In this document: positions 1 through 6,383 of the stretch, piece by piece
How the letters are laid out: the number at the start of each line of letters is the position of its first letter
How positions within the stretch are numbered: the first letter of the stretch is position 1
Assembly: GCA_900555195.1 (NCBI GenBank)
Contig: USKC01000047.1
Coordinates: 1 to 14,172, forward strand
DNA: 14,172 nt
Origin: an uncultured Lachnospiraceae bacterium
Lineage (GTDB): Bacteria; Bacillota; Clostridia; Lachnospirales; Lachnospiraceae
Direction of reading: 5' to 3'
Position numbers and translations under genes: made by a program
Notes under the pieces: model-generated
Seen by the model: the letters and a program-made list of their open reading frames with translations, nothing else
Database searches by the model: none
What the model was told of the DNA's origin: nothing

Positions 1-2
1 GT

Positions 3-164
3 GCGGCCCAATGGGCATGCCTCATGCTGTCGGAAAGCTCAGGACCGCTTGCCATGGCCCGGAATGCATATCTGGGACTGGAAAAAGACTGCTGGGAGCG
101 GGAAGAAGAGGTTCAGAAGCTGGCAGAAGAGCTGCGCGGGCGAATCTTGGCATTGATAGGATGA
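3..164 (+). CDS. 3' end of an unidentified protein (partial)
   Basis: This reading frame is open from the window edge and gives 53 residues before a TGA at 162-164. The visible C-terminus begins AAQWACLMLSESSG and ends in a charged, helix-like tail rich in Glu, Leu and Arg (EREEEVQKLAEELRGR, then ILALIG). Codon choice (CTG, GAA, GAG, GGA) matches the GC-rich genes elsewhere in the window, unlike the overlapping frame at 11-208, which I take as a shadow. The lipoprotein gene follows after 40 nt. I do not recognise the family from so short a piece; the start lies upstream of the window. Confidence 0.55.
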   Translation, partial: AAQWACLMLSESSGPLAMARNAYLGLEKDCWEREEEVQKLAEELRGRILALIG

Positions 165-204
165 GGTTGGCAGCACTTGCATCTGTTGGGAAATGGGGGG
201 GCAA

Positions 205-963
205 ATGAAAAAAGCGTGGATAAATAAAGGAACCGTTATCCTGCTGCTCCTGCTGTCTATGGGTTTAAACGGCTGCCTGGCGCGTGGCGAACAGGAGGAA
301 CAAAAGGAAACGATACAGACAGCGGAAACGCAGGAAGAGTCTGCCGAACCGGAATCCGTTCTTGAGGAGGAGGAAGTACCTTCCAAGGAAACGGTTCTTG
401 CCATGCGGGAACAGGTTTTAAATGGGATGTCCGACGAAGAAAAAGAAAGACTGACGGAAAACATAAAGATAGCGAACCTGCAGATGGAGCATGCCTATTT
501 GTATGACGACATTTTCGGTAAGCTGGAGGATCCAGAAAGCCTGTATTGGAATTATTTTGACGAAAAAGGAGAGATTCAGATCGGATGGGCGTATGACGGA
601 GGCTTTCAGGAGATGCACAAGATCATGGAAGAGGAAAATCTTTCGCAGGAAGAATTCTATTCCAAGTATGGGACGCCTGTGACGGACTACAATCGTTTTG
701 ATGCAGAGAATTTCATCGAATTGATGGAAGAAATGAAAGAAAGTGTACAGCATGAAGGATTCCGGAAAGATCTGCAAAGCCTCATCGATGAGACAGCCCT
801 GGCAGCCGAAACGCATGAGATGGAGCATGCCAACAACATTTACAGGCTCCTGCATGATATGGACTATTATCTGCTGCGATACGGGCCCGAGGATGTGGGA
901 AAATATACGCAGGATGGTTCAGTGGTCTCGAAGTATTATGGGGTTTTGAGTGTTTATCAATGA
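205..963 (+). CDS. Putative lipoprotein of unknown function
   Basis: A 252-residue protein with a classic lipoprotein signal peptide: a basic start (MKKAWINKG), a hydrophobic core of isoleucines and leucines around residues 11-21, then LNGC with the lipidated cysteine at residue 24. The mature part begins with a Glu-rich, probably disordered linker (about residues 29-65), then a mostly helical acidic domain. I do not recognise the domain. I chose the ATG at 205 because a G-rich ribosome site (195-201) lies just upstream; the in-frame ATG at 193 would put that site inside the gene. Expected location is the outer face of the cell membrane. Its stop overlaps by 7 nt the 3' end of the convergent TOPRIM gene, so any terminator between the two converging units would lie inside coding sequence. 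Confidence 0.8.
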   Translation: MKKAWINKGTVILLLLLSMGLNGCLARGEQEEQKETIQTAETQEESAEPESVLEEEEVPSKETVLAMREQVLNGMSDEEKERLTENIKIANLQMEHAYLYDDIFGKLEDPESLYWNYFDEKGEIQIGWAYDGGFQEMHKIMEEENLSQEEFYSKYGTPVTDYNRFDAENFIELMEEMKESVQHEGFRKDLQSLIDETALAAETHEMEHANNIYRLLHDMDYYLLRYGPEDVGKYTQDGSVVSKYYGVLSVYQ

Positions 964-1598
964 GCGTCTTCTTCCAATTTGGTATTAATTTCATCGATCC
1001 AGCGGCTGTCTCCGCTTTCAAATAAGCTCATAAACTTTCCAAAATTGCTGCTCCCTGTGATGGTATCGGGCATTTCTAAGCTGTCCACCCGCCGGCACAT
1101 ATCCGCATAGTTCTCCGCAGTAATATGTTTCATTATGGCCTGAATCTGATCAGCTCTTCCTTTATAATTTTCAACCCCGGTATATTCCTTTATCAGAGGC
1201 GCATTTACTGGTTTGGCTGGCGATTTTAGGCTGATATCCGTCCAATGTTTGATGATAATCTGCATGGTACAGGGATTGCCGAAAATAATCACCGCTTCCG
1301 CTGCGTTATCTATGCCATGAAACGCATTGATCTTTCGCTTAATATCTACATACTGCTCGTGCGGTTTCTTTTCTGTATCACAGAATATAAGCACTAATTC
1401 ATATGCGCCGTTTTGGTAGCGATCCTGATATCTTGCCGGAATGTTCCCATTTCCGGCAGCATTATCCAAAAAAATTGCATATTGATCATTCCATACATTC
1501 AACGATTTTATTTTGTCTAAATAAGCATATTCTTCATTTCCTTCACAGATGATACAGATTTTATGTTTATCAGAAAAAACAGGAAGTCTATTTGTCAT
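957..1598 (-). CDS. TOPRIM/RloB-like protein, probable effector of an AbiL/RloAB-type defence pair
   Basis: A 213-residue protein. Near the N-terminus, ICIICEGNEEYAYLDKI (residues 14-30) fits the RloB/TOPRIM start, an acidic CEG followed by a second Glu and Tyr (E19, E23, Y24). A hydrophobic strand then leads to FCDTEKK with D74 and E76, in the position of the second TOPRIM acidic motif (usually DxD; here D-x-E). GNPCTMQIIIKHW (108-119) resembles the conserved SNPCFE..L..H block of RloB proteins. In AbiL and RloAB systems such a protein follows an AAA ATPase and is thought to be the toxic nucleic-acid-acting part; that role is inferred here. The start at 1598 is preferred over 1619 because AAGGAG lies 6 nt upstream of it. 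This start overlaps the ATPase stop by 11 nt, suggesting translational coupling. The gene is AT-rich compared with its neighbours. Confidence 0.66.
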   Translation of the reverse strand: MTNRLPVFSDKHKICIICEGNEEYAYLDKIKSLNVWNDQYAIFLDNAAGNGNIPARYQDRYQNGAYELVLIFCDTEKKPHEQYVDIKRKINAFHGIDNAAEAVIIFGNPCTMQIIIKHWTDISLKSPAKPVNAPLIKEYTGVENYKGRADQIQAIMKHITAENYADMCRRVDSLEMPDTITGSSNFGKFMSLFESGDSRWIDEINTKLEEDAH

Positions 1599-2865
1599 CC
1601 GCGGCTCCTTCCTTTCCATTATCTCTAATACTTAACAAGGAATTCATTAAATCCGGTTCAGGAAGGGCGCCCAACGCTCCCTTTTTGTATTTTTCTATAA
1701 TATCTGTTGTATCACGGACTCCTTGCTGGGCGGTAAAATCTGCCAGTGAATACACATATACTCCAGCGTTATCCTTATGCACAAACCAAATCTGCTCTTT
1801 TCGGAACATCTTCTTGCAATCCATAAGATTAATATCGTGGACGGTAAATATCATCTGCGCATTTGTATTCAGCTCATTATTAAACATCGCTACGATTGCT
1901 CTGGTCAGTTTAAAATGTATGCTGCTGTCAAGTTCATCAACGACAAGGATTCTACCCTGTTCAAGCCCTTCTATCACATAACCGGCCAACGCGGCGATTT
2001 TTTTTGTCCCGGTAGAATCAAAGAGCATACTTGGAACAGGAACTCCCTTATAGGTGGAAACGAGTCGGATCTGCTCCATAATCGTTTCAGGAAGTTCCAA
2101 GACCTTCTCATCCGGTTTTTCACTTTCATCGTCTGCCGCCAGCTTAATCTGATCTATATCCACATATTCAAAATTATCCATATAAAGATCTGCATCCTTA
2201 ATAAAATCGACGACCTTCTGCTGAAGCTGATTCTTATTTTTCATCAGCTTAATCGTATGCTCCATGGGAATATTATTCATATTGATGATGTCAATTTTTC
2301 CGGCGAAATCAACAAGAATTTTTTTCATTTCTTCCAGGTGCGCAAATTTGTTGGTATCGATCAGATAACATAGCAAATTGTTTTTTGCCATTAAAGGCAT
2401 CATGGCAACAGCATTCTCATCAGCGCAGGAATATTTTTCCTGCATGGAGTCTTTTACGAGCCAGAATACTTCCTTTTCGTTTCCATACTGGTCTTTCAAT
2501 ATTTCTGTAAAACACTCATATACAAATTCTTTTGCCATAGAATCATATTTGAGATCATACGAAAATTTCCTTCCAAAGGCAAGGAAAGTTACCCCTAATT
2601 CACAGATAACATTATCCGTAAAAATATTGGGCATGAGATTTGTTCCTTTATTAAGCAGAATCTGCCGGATTGCCTTAATGCATTTTAGAAGACAGGTTTT
2701 CCCCGAATTATTAGGCCCATAAATTCCGGCTGTTTTTAAAATGTTGAAATAATTTTCCGAATGCACGTTGGAAGCAAATTTTTTGTTTCTCATATCTGCT
2801 TTCATCGAAAAGACAATCTGCTCATCAAAGATAAAACAATTTTTAACTCTGATCTCTATGATCAT
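1588..2865 (-). CDS. AAA/OLD-like ATPase (AAA_15/AAA_21, AbiLi/RloA-like)
   Basis: A 425-residue ABC/SMC-like ATPase. It starts with a short strand (MIIEIRVKNCFIF) typical of AAA_15/AAA_21 proteins. Walker A is GPNNSGKT (residues 50-57), an ABC signature-like DSTGTKK lies at 283-289, Walker B is ILVVDELD (306-313, with D310 and E311), and TVHD (341-344) is the switch histidine motif. A C-terminal EKYKKGALGALPEPD (391-405) resembles the tail block of abortive-infection ATPases. The long middle part (about 90-280) is the helical insertion usual in this family. Such ATPases sense phage infection and control the partner protein encoded directly downstream; that function is inferred. The start has GGAGGA (2873-2878) seven bases upstream, and a good promoter lies at 2901-2929. 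Local GC is low: one line (2461-2520) is 20 of 60 bases GC, against 41 of 60 in part of pyrK. Confidence 0.78.
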   Translation of the reverse strand: MIIEIRVKNCFIFDEQIVFSMKADMRNKKFASNVHSENYFNILKTAGIYGPNNSGKTCLLKCIKAIRQILLNKGTNLMPNIFTDNVICELGVTFLAFGRKFSYDLKYDSMAKEFVYECFTEILKDQYGNEKEVFWLVKDSMQEKYSCADENAVAMMPLMAKNNLLCYLIDTNKFAHLEEMKKILVDFAGKIDIINMNNIPMEHTIKLMKNKNQLQQKVVDFIKDADLYMDNFEYVDIDQIKLAADDESEKPDEKVLELPETIMEQIRLVSTYKGVPVPSMLFDSTGTKKIAALAGYVIEGLEQGRILVVDELDSSIHFKLTRAIVAMFNNELNTNAQMIFTVHDINLMDCKKMFRKEQIWFVHKDNAGVYVYSLADFTAQQGVRDTTDIIEKYKKGALGALPEPDLMNSLLSIRDNGKEGAADDK

Positions 2866-2900
2866 ATATCATTCCTCCATATAACCTATCTTCTTAATAT

Positions 2901-2929
2901 ATATTACAACAAAAATATTTTTTATGCAA
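2901..2929 (-). promoter_or_regulatory. Sigma-A promoter of the ATPase/TOPRIM pair
   Basis: On the minus strand TTGCAT (2924-2929) is followed after exactly 17 nt by TAATAT (2901-2906), a good vegetative promoter. Transcription would start near 2894, giving a leader of about 30 nt to the ATPase start. No operator is evident, so expression may be constitutive. The assignment is by consensus only. Confidence 0.65.
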
Positions 2930-3030
2930 TTATTTTTCACAATATTTATATGGACGGCAAACTAAGCGGATATGGAAAAGTACTTTTTGAACCTGATTTT
3001 CATTCAGCGAAAAGCAGGCATGAAAATCCA

Positions 3031-3059
3031 TTGCAGAAATCAAAGCTGCTTGGTATAAT
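3031..3059 (+). promoter_or_regulatory. Sigma-A promoter of pyrC
   Basis: TTGCAG (3031-3036), a 17-nt spacer and a perfect TATAAT (3054-3059) form a strong vegetative promoter pointing at pyrC. The predicted start of transcription is near 3066, leaving a leader of about 120 nt. The -10 box lies inside the left arm of the inverted repeat at 3052-3077, so a protein bound there would block polymerase. Confidence 0.72.
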
Positions 3060-3077
3060 GTCGCCAGACATTATACC
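3052..3077. promoter_or_regulatory. Inverted repeat over the pyrC -10 box, candidate operator
   Basis: The arms GGTATAATGTC (3052-3062) and GACATTATACC (3067-3077) are perfect 11-bp inverted copies separated by gcca. The left arm contains the -10 hexamer and the right arm covers the expected transcription start. This is the geometry of a dimeric repressor site; a transcript starting upstream could also fold it into a hairpin. A degenerate third half-site, GGCATAATGTT (9 of 11 matches), lies at 3136-3146 in the same orientation as the left arm. Confidence 0.55.
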
Positions 3078-3171
3078 GGCCCGGAGCGAAGCGCAGTGGC
3101 CATCCACCCTGGAAGGGGTCATGTCCGAAGGACATGGCATAATGTTAAAAACGAGCCACAGGCGGTGCCTG
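3078..3171 (+). other. Structured 5' leader of pyrC
   Basis: The leader between the promoter and pyrC contains GGCC (3078-3081) and GGCC (3098-3101) flanking GCGAAGCG; a hairpin CATGTCC (3120-3126), loop GAA, GGACATG (3130-3136); and a second hairpin CAGGC (3159-3163), loop GGT, GCCTG (3167-3171) just ahead of the ribosome site. No U-run follows any stem, so this is not an obvious intrinsic terminator. I see no convincing match to the PyrR-binding loop. The role is unknown; a mRNA-stability, translational or repeat-element origin is possible. Confidence 0.45.
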
Positions 3172-3185
3172 GGAAAGGACGAAGG

Positions 3186-4451
3186 ATGCTTCTTATTAAA
3201 AATGTGCGTCTGATTGATCCCGCATCGGGGACGGACGCGGTCAGGGACATTTTGATTCAAAAAGACAGGATTCATACGATTGGAACCGGGATCGAAGAAG
3301 GACAGGCGGAGCGCGTTCTGGATGGGACAGGGCTGGTATGCGCGCCGGGATTGGTGGATACGCATGTGCATTTCAGAGATCCGGGATTTACTTATAAGGA
3401 AGACATCGAAAGCGGAGCTGCTGCTGCGGCGGCAGGAGGCGTGACCTGCGTGGTGCTCATGGCGAACACAAAACCTTGTGTGGATCAGGTGGAGACTCTG
3501 CGGTATGTACTGGAGAAGGGAGAGAAGGCCCCTATCCGGGTGGAATCCTGCGCCAATGTGACGATAGGCATGCGGGGAGAGGAACTGACGGATATGCGAG
3601 CCCTAAGGGAAGCGGGGGCAGCAGGATTCACGGATGACGGGATTCCTTTGCTGTCCGAAGAGACGGCCCGCGCGGCTATGAAGGAGGCGGCAGCGCTCGG
3701 CGTGCCGATCAGCTTTCATGAAGAAAATCCGGCCTACATCCAGAATAACGGGATCAATGCGGGGGTGGCCAGTGCCCATTATGGGATTGGCGGTTCGGCC
3801 AGGCGCGCGGAGATCGATATGGTGGAACGGGATGTGCGCCTGGCCAGAGAGACAGGGGCCTGTGTGGTGATTCAGCATATCAGCGCCAGGGAATCGGTGG
3901 AATTGGTGAGGGAAGCCAAGAAACAGGGCGTTAACATACATGCAGAAGCAGCCCCTCACCATTTTACCCTGACGGAAGAAGCCGTTGTGCAATATGGAAC
4001 GATGGCGAAGATGAATCCGCCGCTGAGGCAGGAGGCGGATCGGCAGGCCATTGTGGATGGGCTGGCGGATAATACCATCGATATCATAGCCACGGATCAT
4101 GCGCCTCACAGTGCGGAGGAGAAAGCGAAGGGGATCACGGAGGCTCCCAGCGGTATCATCGGTTTGGAGACTTCCCTTGCGCTGGGCATCGAAGAACTGG
4201 TGGAGACGGGGCGGCTGACGCTTTCCCAACTCATTACACGCATGTCCCTTGCGCCTGCCAGGCTGTATGCGTTGGATGCGGGCTATGTTGCGGAAGGAGG
4301 CCCTGCGGATCTGGTTCTTTTCGACCCCAAAGAGGAGTGGAAGGCGGAGCGTTTCCATTCCAGATCTGCCAATTCTCCGTTTCTGGGACGAACCATGAAG
4401 GGAAAGATCCATTACACGATATGCGCCGGGCAGATCATATATGAAGGATAA
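3186..4451 (+). CDS. pyrC: Dihydroorotase, class I
   Basis: Cyclises N-carbamoyl-L-aspartate to L-dihydroorotate, the third step of UMP synthesis, in the cytoplasm. The 421 residues are the normal length for bacterial class I enzymes. Metal and substrate motifs are intact: DTHVHFRDPG (58-67, H60 and H62), FTDDG with D151, FHEE with H178, QHIS with H231, MNPPLR with N277, and ATDHAPH (302-308, D304). The ATG at 3186 is chosen because GGGAAAGGA lies just upstream and the protein then begins MLLIKNVRLID as in homologues; an in-frame GTG at 3096 would add 30 residues with no family likeness, encoded by the hairpin-rich leader. pyrK and pyrD follow on the same strand. Confidence 0.96.
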   Translation: MLLIKNVRLIDPASGTDAVRDILIQKDRIHTIGTGIEEGQAERVLDGTGLVCAPGLVDTHVHFRDPGFTYKEDIESGAAAAAAGGVTCVVLMANTKPCVDQVETLRYVLEKGEKAPIRVESCANVTIGMRGEELTDMRALREAGAAGFTDDGIPLLSEETARAAMKEAAALGVPISFHEENPAYIQNNGINAGVASAHYGIGGSARRAEIDMVERDVRLARETGACVVIQHISARESVELVREAKKQGVNIHAEAAPHHFTLTEEAVVQYGTMAKMNPPLRQEADRQAIVDGLADNTIDIIATDHAPHSAEEKAKGITEAPSGIIGLETSLALGIEELVETGRLTLSQLITRMSLAPARLYALDAGYVAEGGPADLVLFDPKEEWKAERFHSRSANSPFLGRTMKGKIHYTICAGQIIYEG

Positions 4452-4484
4452 ACCAGAGGCAGCAGTTTGAACCTGTCTGAACGG

Positions 4485-4505
4485 GGGTGGGCCGGATTCC
4501 CACCC
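4485..4505 (+). other. Hairpin after pyrC
   Basis: GGGTGGG (4485-4491) and CCCACCC (4499-4505) form a perfect 7-bp GC-rich stem with a 7-nt loop, 34 nt after the pyrC stop. The following bases (gtcttgtt) are only weakly T-rich, so termination would be partial at best. It may set the ratio of pyrC to pyrK-pyrD transcripts or protect the pyrC message. Confidence 0.4.
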
Positions 4506-4545
4506 GTCTTGTTGGAAACGAATATTGCCTTGGAGGCTGTTTGTA

Positions 4546-4619
4546 CGGAGCGTCGCAGACAGTCTATAGGCAAATAGAAACACATGTATGATTTCTGTTT
4601 GCCCATTGCTGACGCTCCG
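4546..4619 (+). other. Large two-part hairpin upstream of pyrK
   Basis: An outer stem CGGAGCGTC (4546-4554) with GACGCTCCG (4611-4619) is perfect over 9 bp. Inside it, GGCAAATAGAAA (4569-4580) pairs with TTTCTGTTTGCC (4592-4603) over 12 bp, with one G-U pair and an 11-nt loop. The outer stem ends four bases before the pyrK ribosome site. No promoter of good quality was found in the pyrC-pyrK gap, so this probably lies in a read-through transcript as an RNA processing, stability or regulatory structure. Confidence 0.5.
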
Positions 4620-4633
4620 GAATGGAGAATAAG

Positions 4634-5416
4634 ATGGCACAGAAGAGAAAAGAAAAAGTCCGGGTGCTTCAGCAGATTCAGCTGGCGCCTGGCATCTATG
4701 ACTGCTGGCTTCATAGTTCGCTCGCAAAGGAAGCGAAGCCGGGGCAGTTCGTTGCGCTTTACCCGAAGGATAAGAGCACGCTGCTTCCCAGACCCATCAG
4801 CGTCTGTGAAGTGATGCCGCAGGAAGAGCGCCTGCGCATCGTATATCGTGTGGCAGGAGCGGGAACGACGGAATTTGCCGCGCTGCAGGCGGGCGACGAG
4901 GTGGATATGCTGGGCGTGCTTGGAAATGGCTTCCCTACAGAGGCAGCAGAGCCGGAGAAGACGGCATTTCTGATTGGCGGAGGGATCGGCGTTCCTCCCA
5001 TTCTTGAATTGGCAAAGCGGCTTTCCTGCAGGAAACAGATCATCGTGGGGTACAGGGATGCCAACTGTTTTTTGAAAGAGGACTTTGAAAAGTATGGAGA
5101 AGTGTTCATCGCTACGGAGAACGGAAGCGTGGGAACCAGGGGAAATGTGATGGATGCCATCCGGGAAAAGGGATTGAAGGCGGATATAATCTATGCCTGC
5201 GGCCCGATGCCCATGCTGCGTGCCGTGAAGGCGTTAGCGGAGGAGGAAAACATTCCGGCCTATATTTCGCTGGAAGAACGGATGGCTTGCGGCGTGGGGG
5301 CCTGCCTGGGCTGTGTGTGCAAGACCAGGGATGTGGACGCCCATTCCCATGTGCATAATGCGCGTATCTGTACGGATGGTCCGGTATTTGAAGCGAGGGA
5401 GGTGGAGATCGGATGA
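4634..5416 (+). CDS. pyrK: Dihydroorotate dehydrogenase B, electron-transfer subunit
   Basis: PyrK carries FAD and a 2Fe-2S cluster and passes electrons from dihydroorotate oxidation by PyrD to NAD+. Over 260 residues it shows the FAD-binding PRPISVCE (52-59), the nucleotide-binding GGGIGVPP (115-122), CGPMPM (189-194), and cluster ligands C219, C224, C227 and C246 in the order C-x4-C-x2-C-x18-C. Its presence implies a class 1B, NAD-linked PyrD. I chose the ATG at 4634 because TGGAG (4623-4627) lies six bases upstream; the in-frame ATG at 4622 has no ribosome site and follows directly on the hairpin. The gene shares the ATGA overlap with pyrD, so the two subunits are translationally coupled. 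Confidence 0.94.
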   Translation: MAQKRKEKVRVLQQIQLAPGIYDCWLHSSLAKEAKPGQFVALYPKDKSTLLPRPISVCEVMPQEERLRIVYRVAGAGTTEFAALQAGDEVDMLGVLGNGFPTEAAEPEKTAFLIGGGIGVPPILELAKRLSCRKQIIVGYRDANCFLKEDFEKYGEVFIATENGSVGTRGNVMDAIREKGLKADIIYACGPMPMLRAVKALAEEENIPAYISLEERMACGVGACLGCVCKTRDVDAHSHVHNARICTDGPVFEAREVEIG

Positions 5417-6321
5417 ATACAAAGGTAACGATAGCCGGAGTGGAGCTGAAGAATCCGGTGATGACTGCTTCCGGAACCTTTGGATCCGGTATGGAATACA
5501 GTGAATTCGTAGATCTGAACCGGCTGGGAGCGGTGGTGACCAAGGGAGTGGCCAATGTGCCCTGGCCGGGCAATCCGACGCCCCGCGTGGCTGAGGTATA
5601 TGGAGGAATGCTCAATGCCATCGGCCTGCAGAATCCTGGCATTGAGGTTTTTATGGAACGGGATTTGTCCTTCCTCGCCGGATTTGATACGAAGGTAATC
5701 GTGAACGTGTGCGGAAAGACGGTGGAAGATTATCTGGAAGTGGTGGAACGCCTGGCGGATGCGGCGGTGGACATGCTTGAGATCAATGTTTCCTGCCCGA
5801 ATGTGAAAGAGGGAGCTATCGCTTTCGGGCAGAAGGCGGACTGCCTCTATGATATCACCTCTGCCATCAAACGCAAAGCGGCTCAGCCCATTATCATGAA
5901 GCTGAGCCCCAATGTGACGGATATTGCGGAGATGGCGAGAGCGGCGGAGGCTGCAGGGGCGGATGCCATTTCTCTGATCAATACGCTGACCGGAATGAAG
6001 ATCGACATCCATAAGCGCGCCTGCCTGTTGGCGAACAAGACGGGCGGTATGTCCGGCCCGGCCATCAAGCCGGTGGCCGTGCGCATGGTATATCAGTGTG
6101 CGGAGGCGGTGAAAATCCCGATCATCGGCATGGGAGGCATTATGAATGCTGAAGATGCGATAGAGTTTTTGATGGCGGGCGCTTCCGCGGTGGCTGTTGG
6201 GGCGGCCAATTTTATCAATCCTTACGCGACCATAGAAATCGTGGACGGCATTGAGGCATTTATGAGAGAAGAAGGGGTGGACGATATCAGAGAACTGATC
6301 GGCTGCGTCCATTCCAGATAA
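5413..6321 (+). CDS. pyrD: Dihydroorotate dehydrogenase B, catalytic subunit
   Basis: Oxidises dihydroorotate to orotate using FMN, the fourth step of UMP synthesis. The 302-residue cytosolic protein has the class 1 hallmarks: TASGTFG (18-24), TKG (43-45), NAIGLQN (68-74), NVSCPN (125-130) with catalytic Cys128 (class 1 uses Cys where class 2 uses Ser), INTLTGM (189-195), and the FMN-phosphate site GMGGI (239-243). The start codon is inside the pyrK stop (ATGA), and GGAGG about 7 nt upstream can serve it. A terminator-like hairpin follows the stop. The next UMP-pathway genes (pyrE, pyrF) are not in the window. Confidence 0.96.
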   Translation: MNTKVTIAGVELKNPVMTASGTFGSGMEYSEFVDLNRLGAVVTKGVANVPWPGNPTPRVAEVYGGMLNAIGLQNPGIEVFMERDLSFLAGFDTKVIVNVCGKTVEDYLEVVERLADAAVDMLEINVSCPNVKEGAIAFGQKADCLYDITSAIKRKAAQPIIMKLSPNVTDIAEMARAAEAAGADAISLINTLTGMKIDIHKRACLLANKTGGMSGPAIKPVAVRMVYQCAEAVKIPIIGMGGIMNAEDAIEFLMAGASAVAVGAANFINPYATIEIVDGIEAFMREEGVDDIRELIGCVHSR

Positions 6322-6336
6322 AACGGTTCTATTTTT

Positions 6337-6383
6337 CCTCCGTGCGAATACATTGTACAAAGTAAGCGCGCGGAGGTTTTTTT
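6337..6383 (+). terminator. Terminator-like hairpin overlapping the next gene's ribosome site
   Basis: CCTCCGTGCG (6337-6346) pairs with CGCGCGGAGG (6367-6376) over 10 bp with one G-U pair; the loop is 20 nt, and seven T follow (6377-6383). This is a good rho-independent terminator for the pyr cluster. The 3' arm ends in GGAGG, which is also the ribosome binding site for the ATG at 6384. When the stem forms, both termination and occlusion of that site would result. Confidence 0.65.

Noticed and set aside
3070..3098. A divergent promoter toward the defence genes from the right arm of the pyrC inverted repeat (minus-strand TATAAT at 3070-3075)
   Set aside because: The -35 position at 17 nt reads CACTGC, a poor match, and a better promoter is at 2901-2929.
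3078..3171. PyrR attenuator or known riboswitch in the pyrC leader
   Set aside because: No PyrR anti-antiterminator loop consensus and no terminator with a U-tract could be found.
2761..3213. Plus-strand frame of 150 codons across the defence promoter and pyrC leader
   Set aside because: It runs through the ATPase start, two promoters and hairpins in opposite sense or non-coding DNA. There is no ribosome site and no family likeness. Part of it could be a decayed gene remnant, but nothing supports that.
3603..6360. Long minus-strand frames (374 and 366 codons) opposite pyrC-pyrK and pyrK-pyrD
   Set aside because: They are antisense to well-recognised pyr genes, with shadow-like composition and no motifs.
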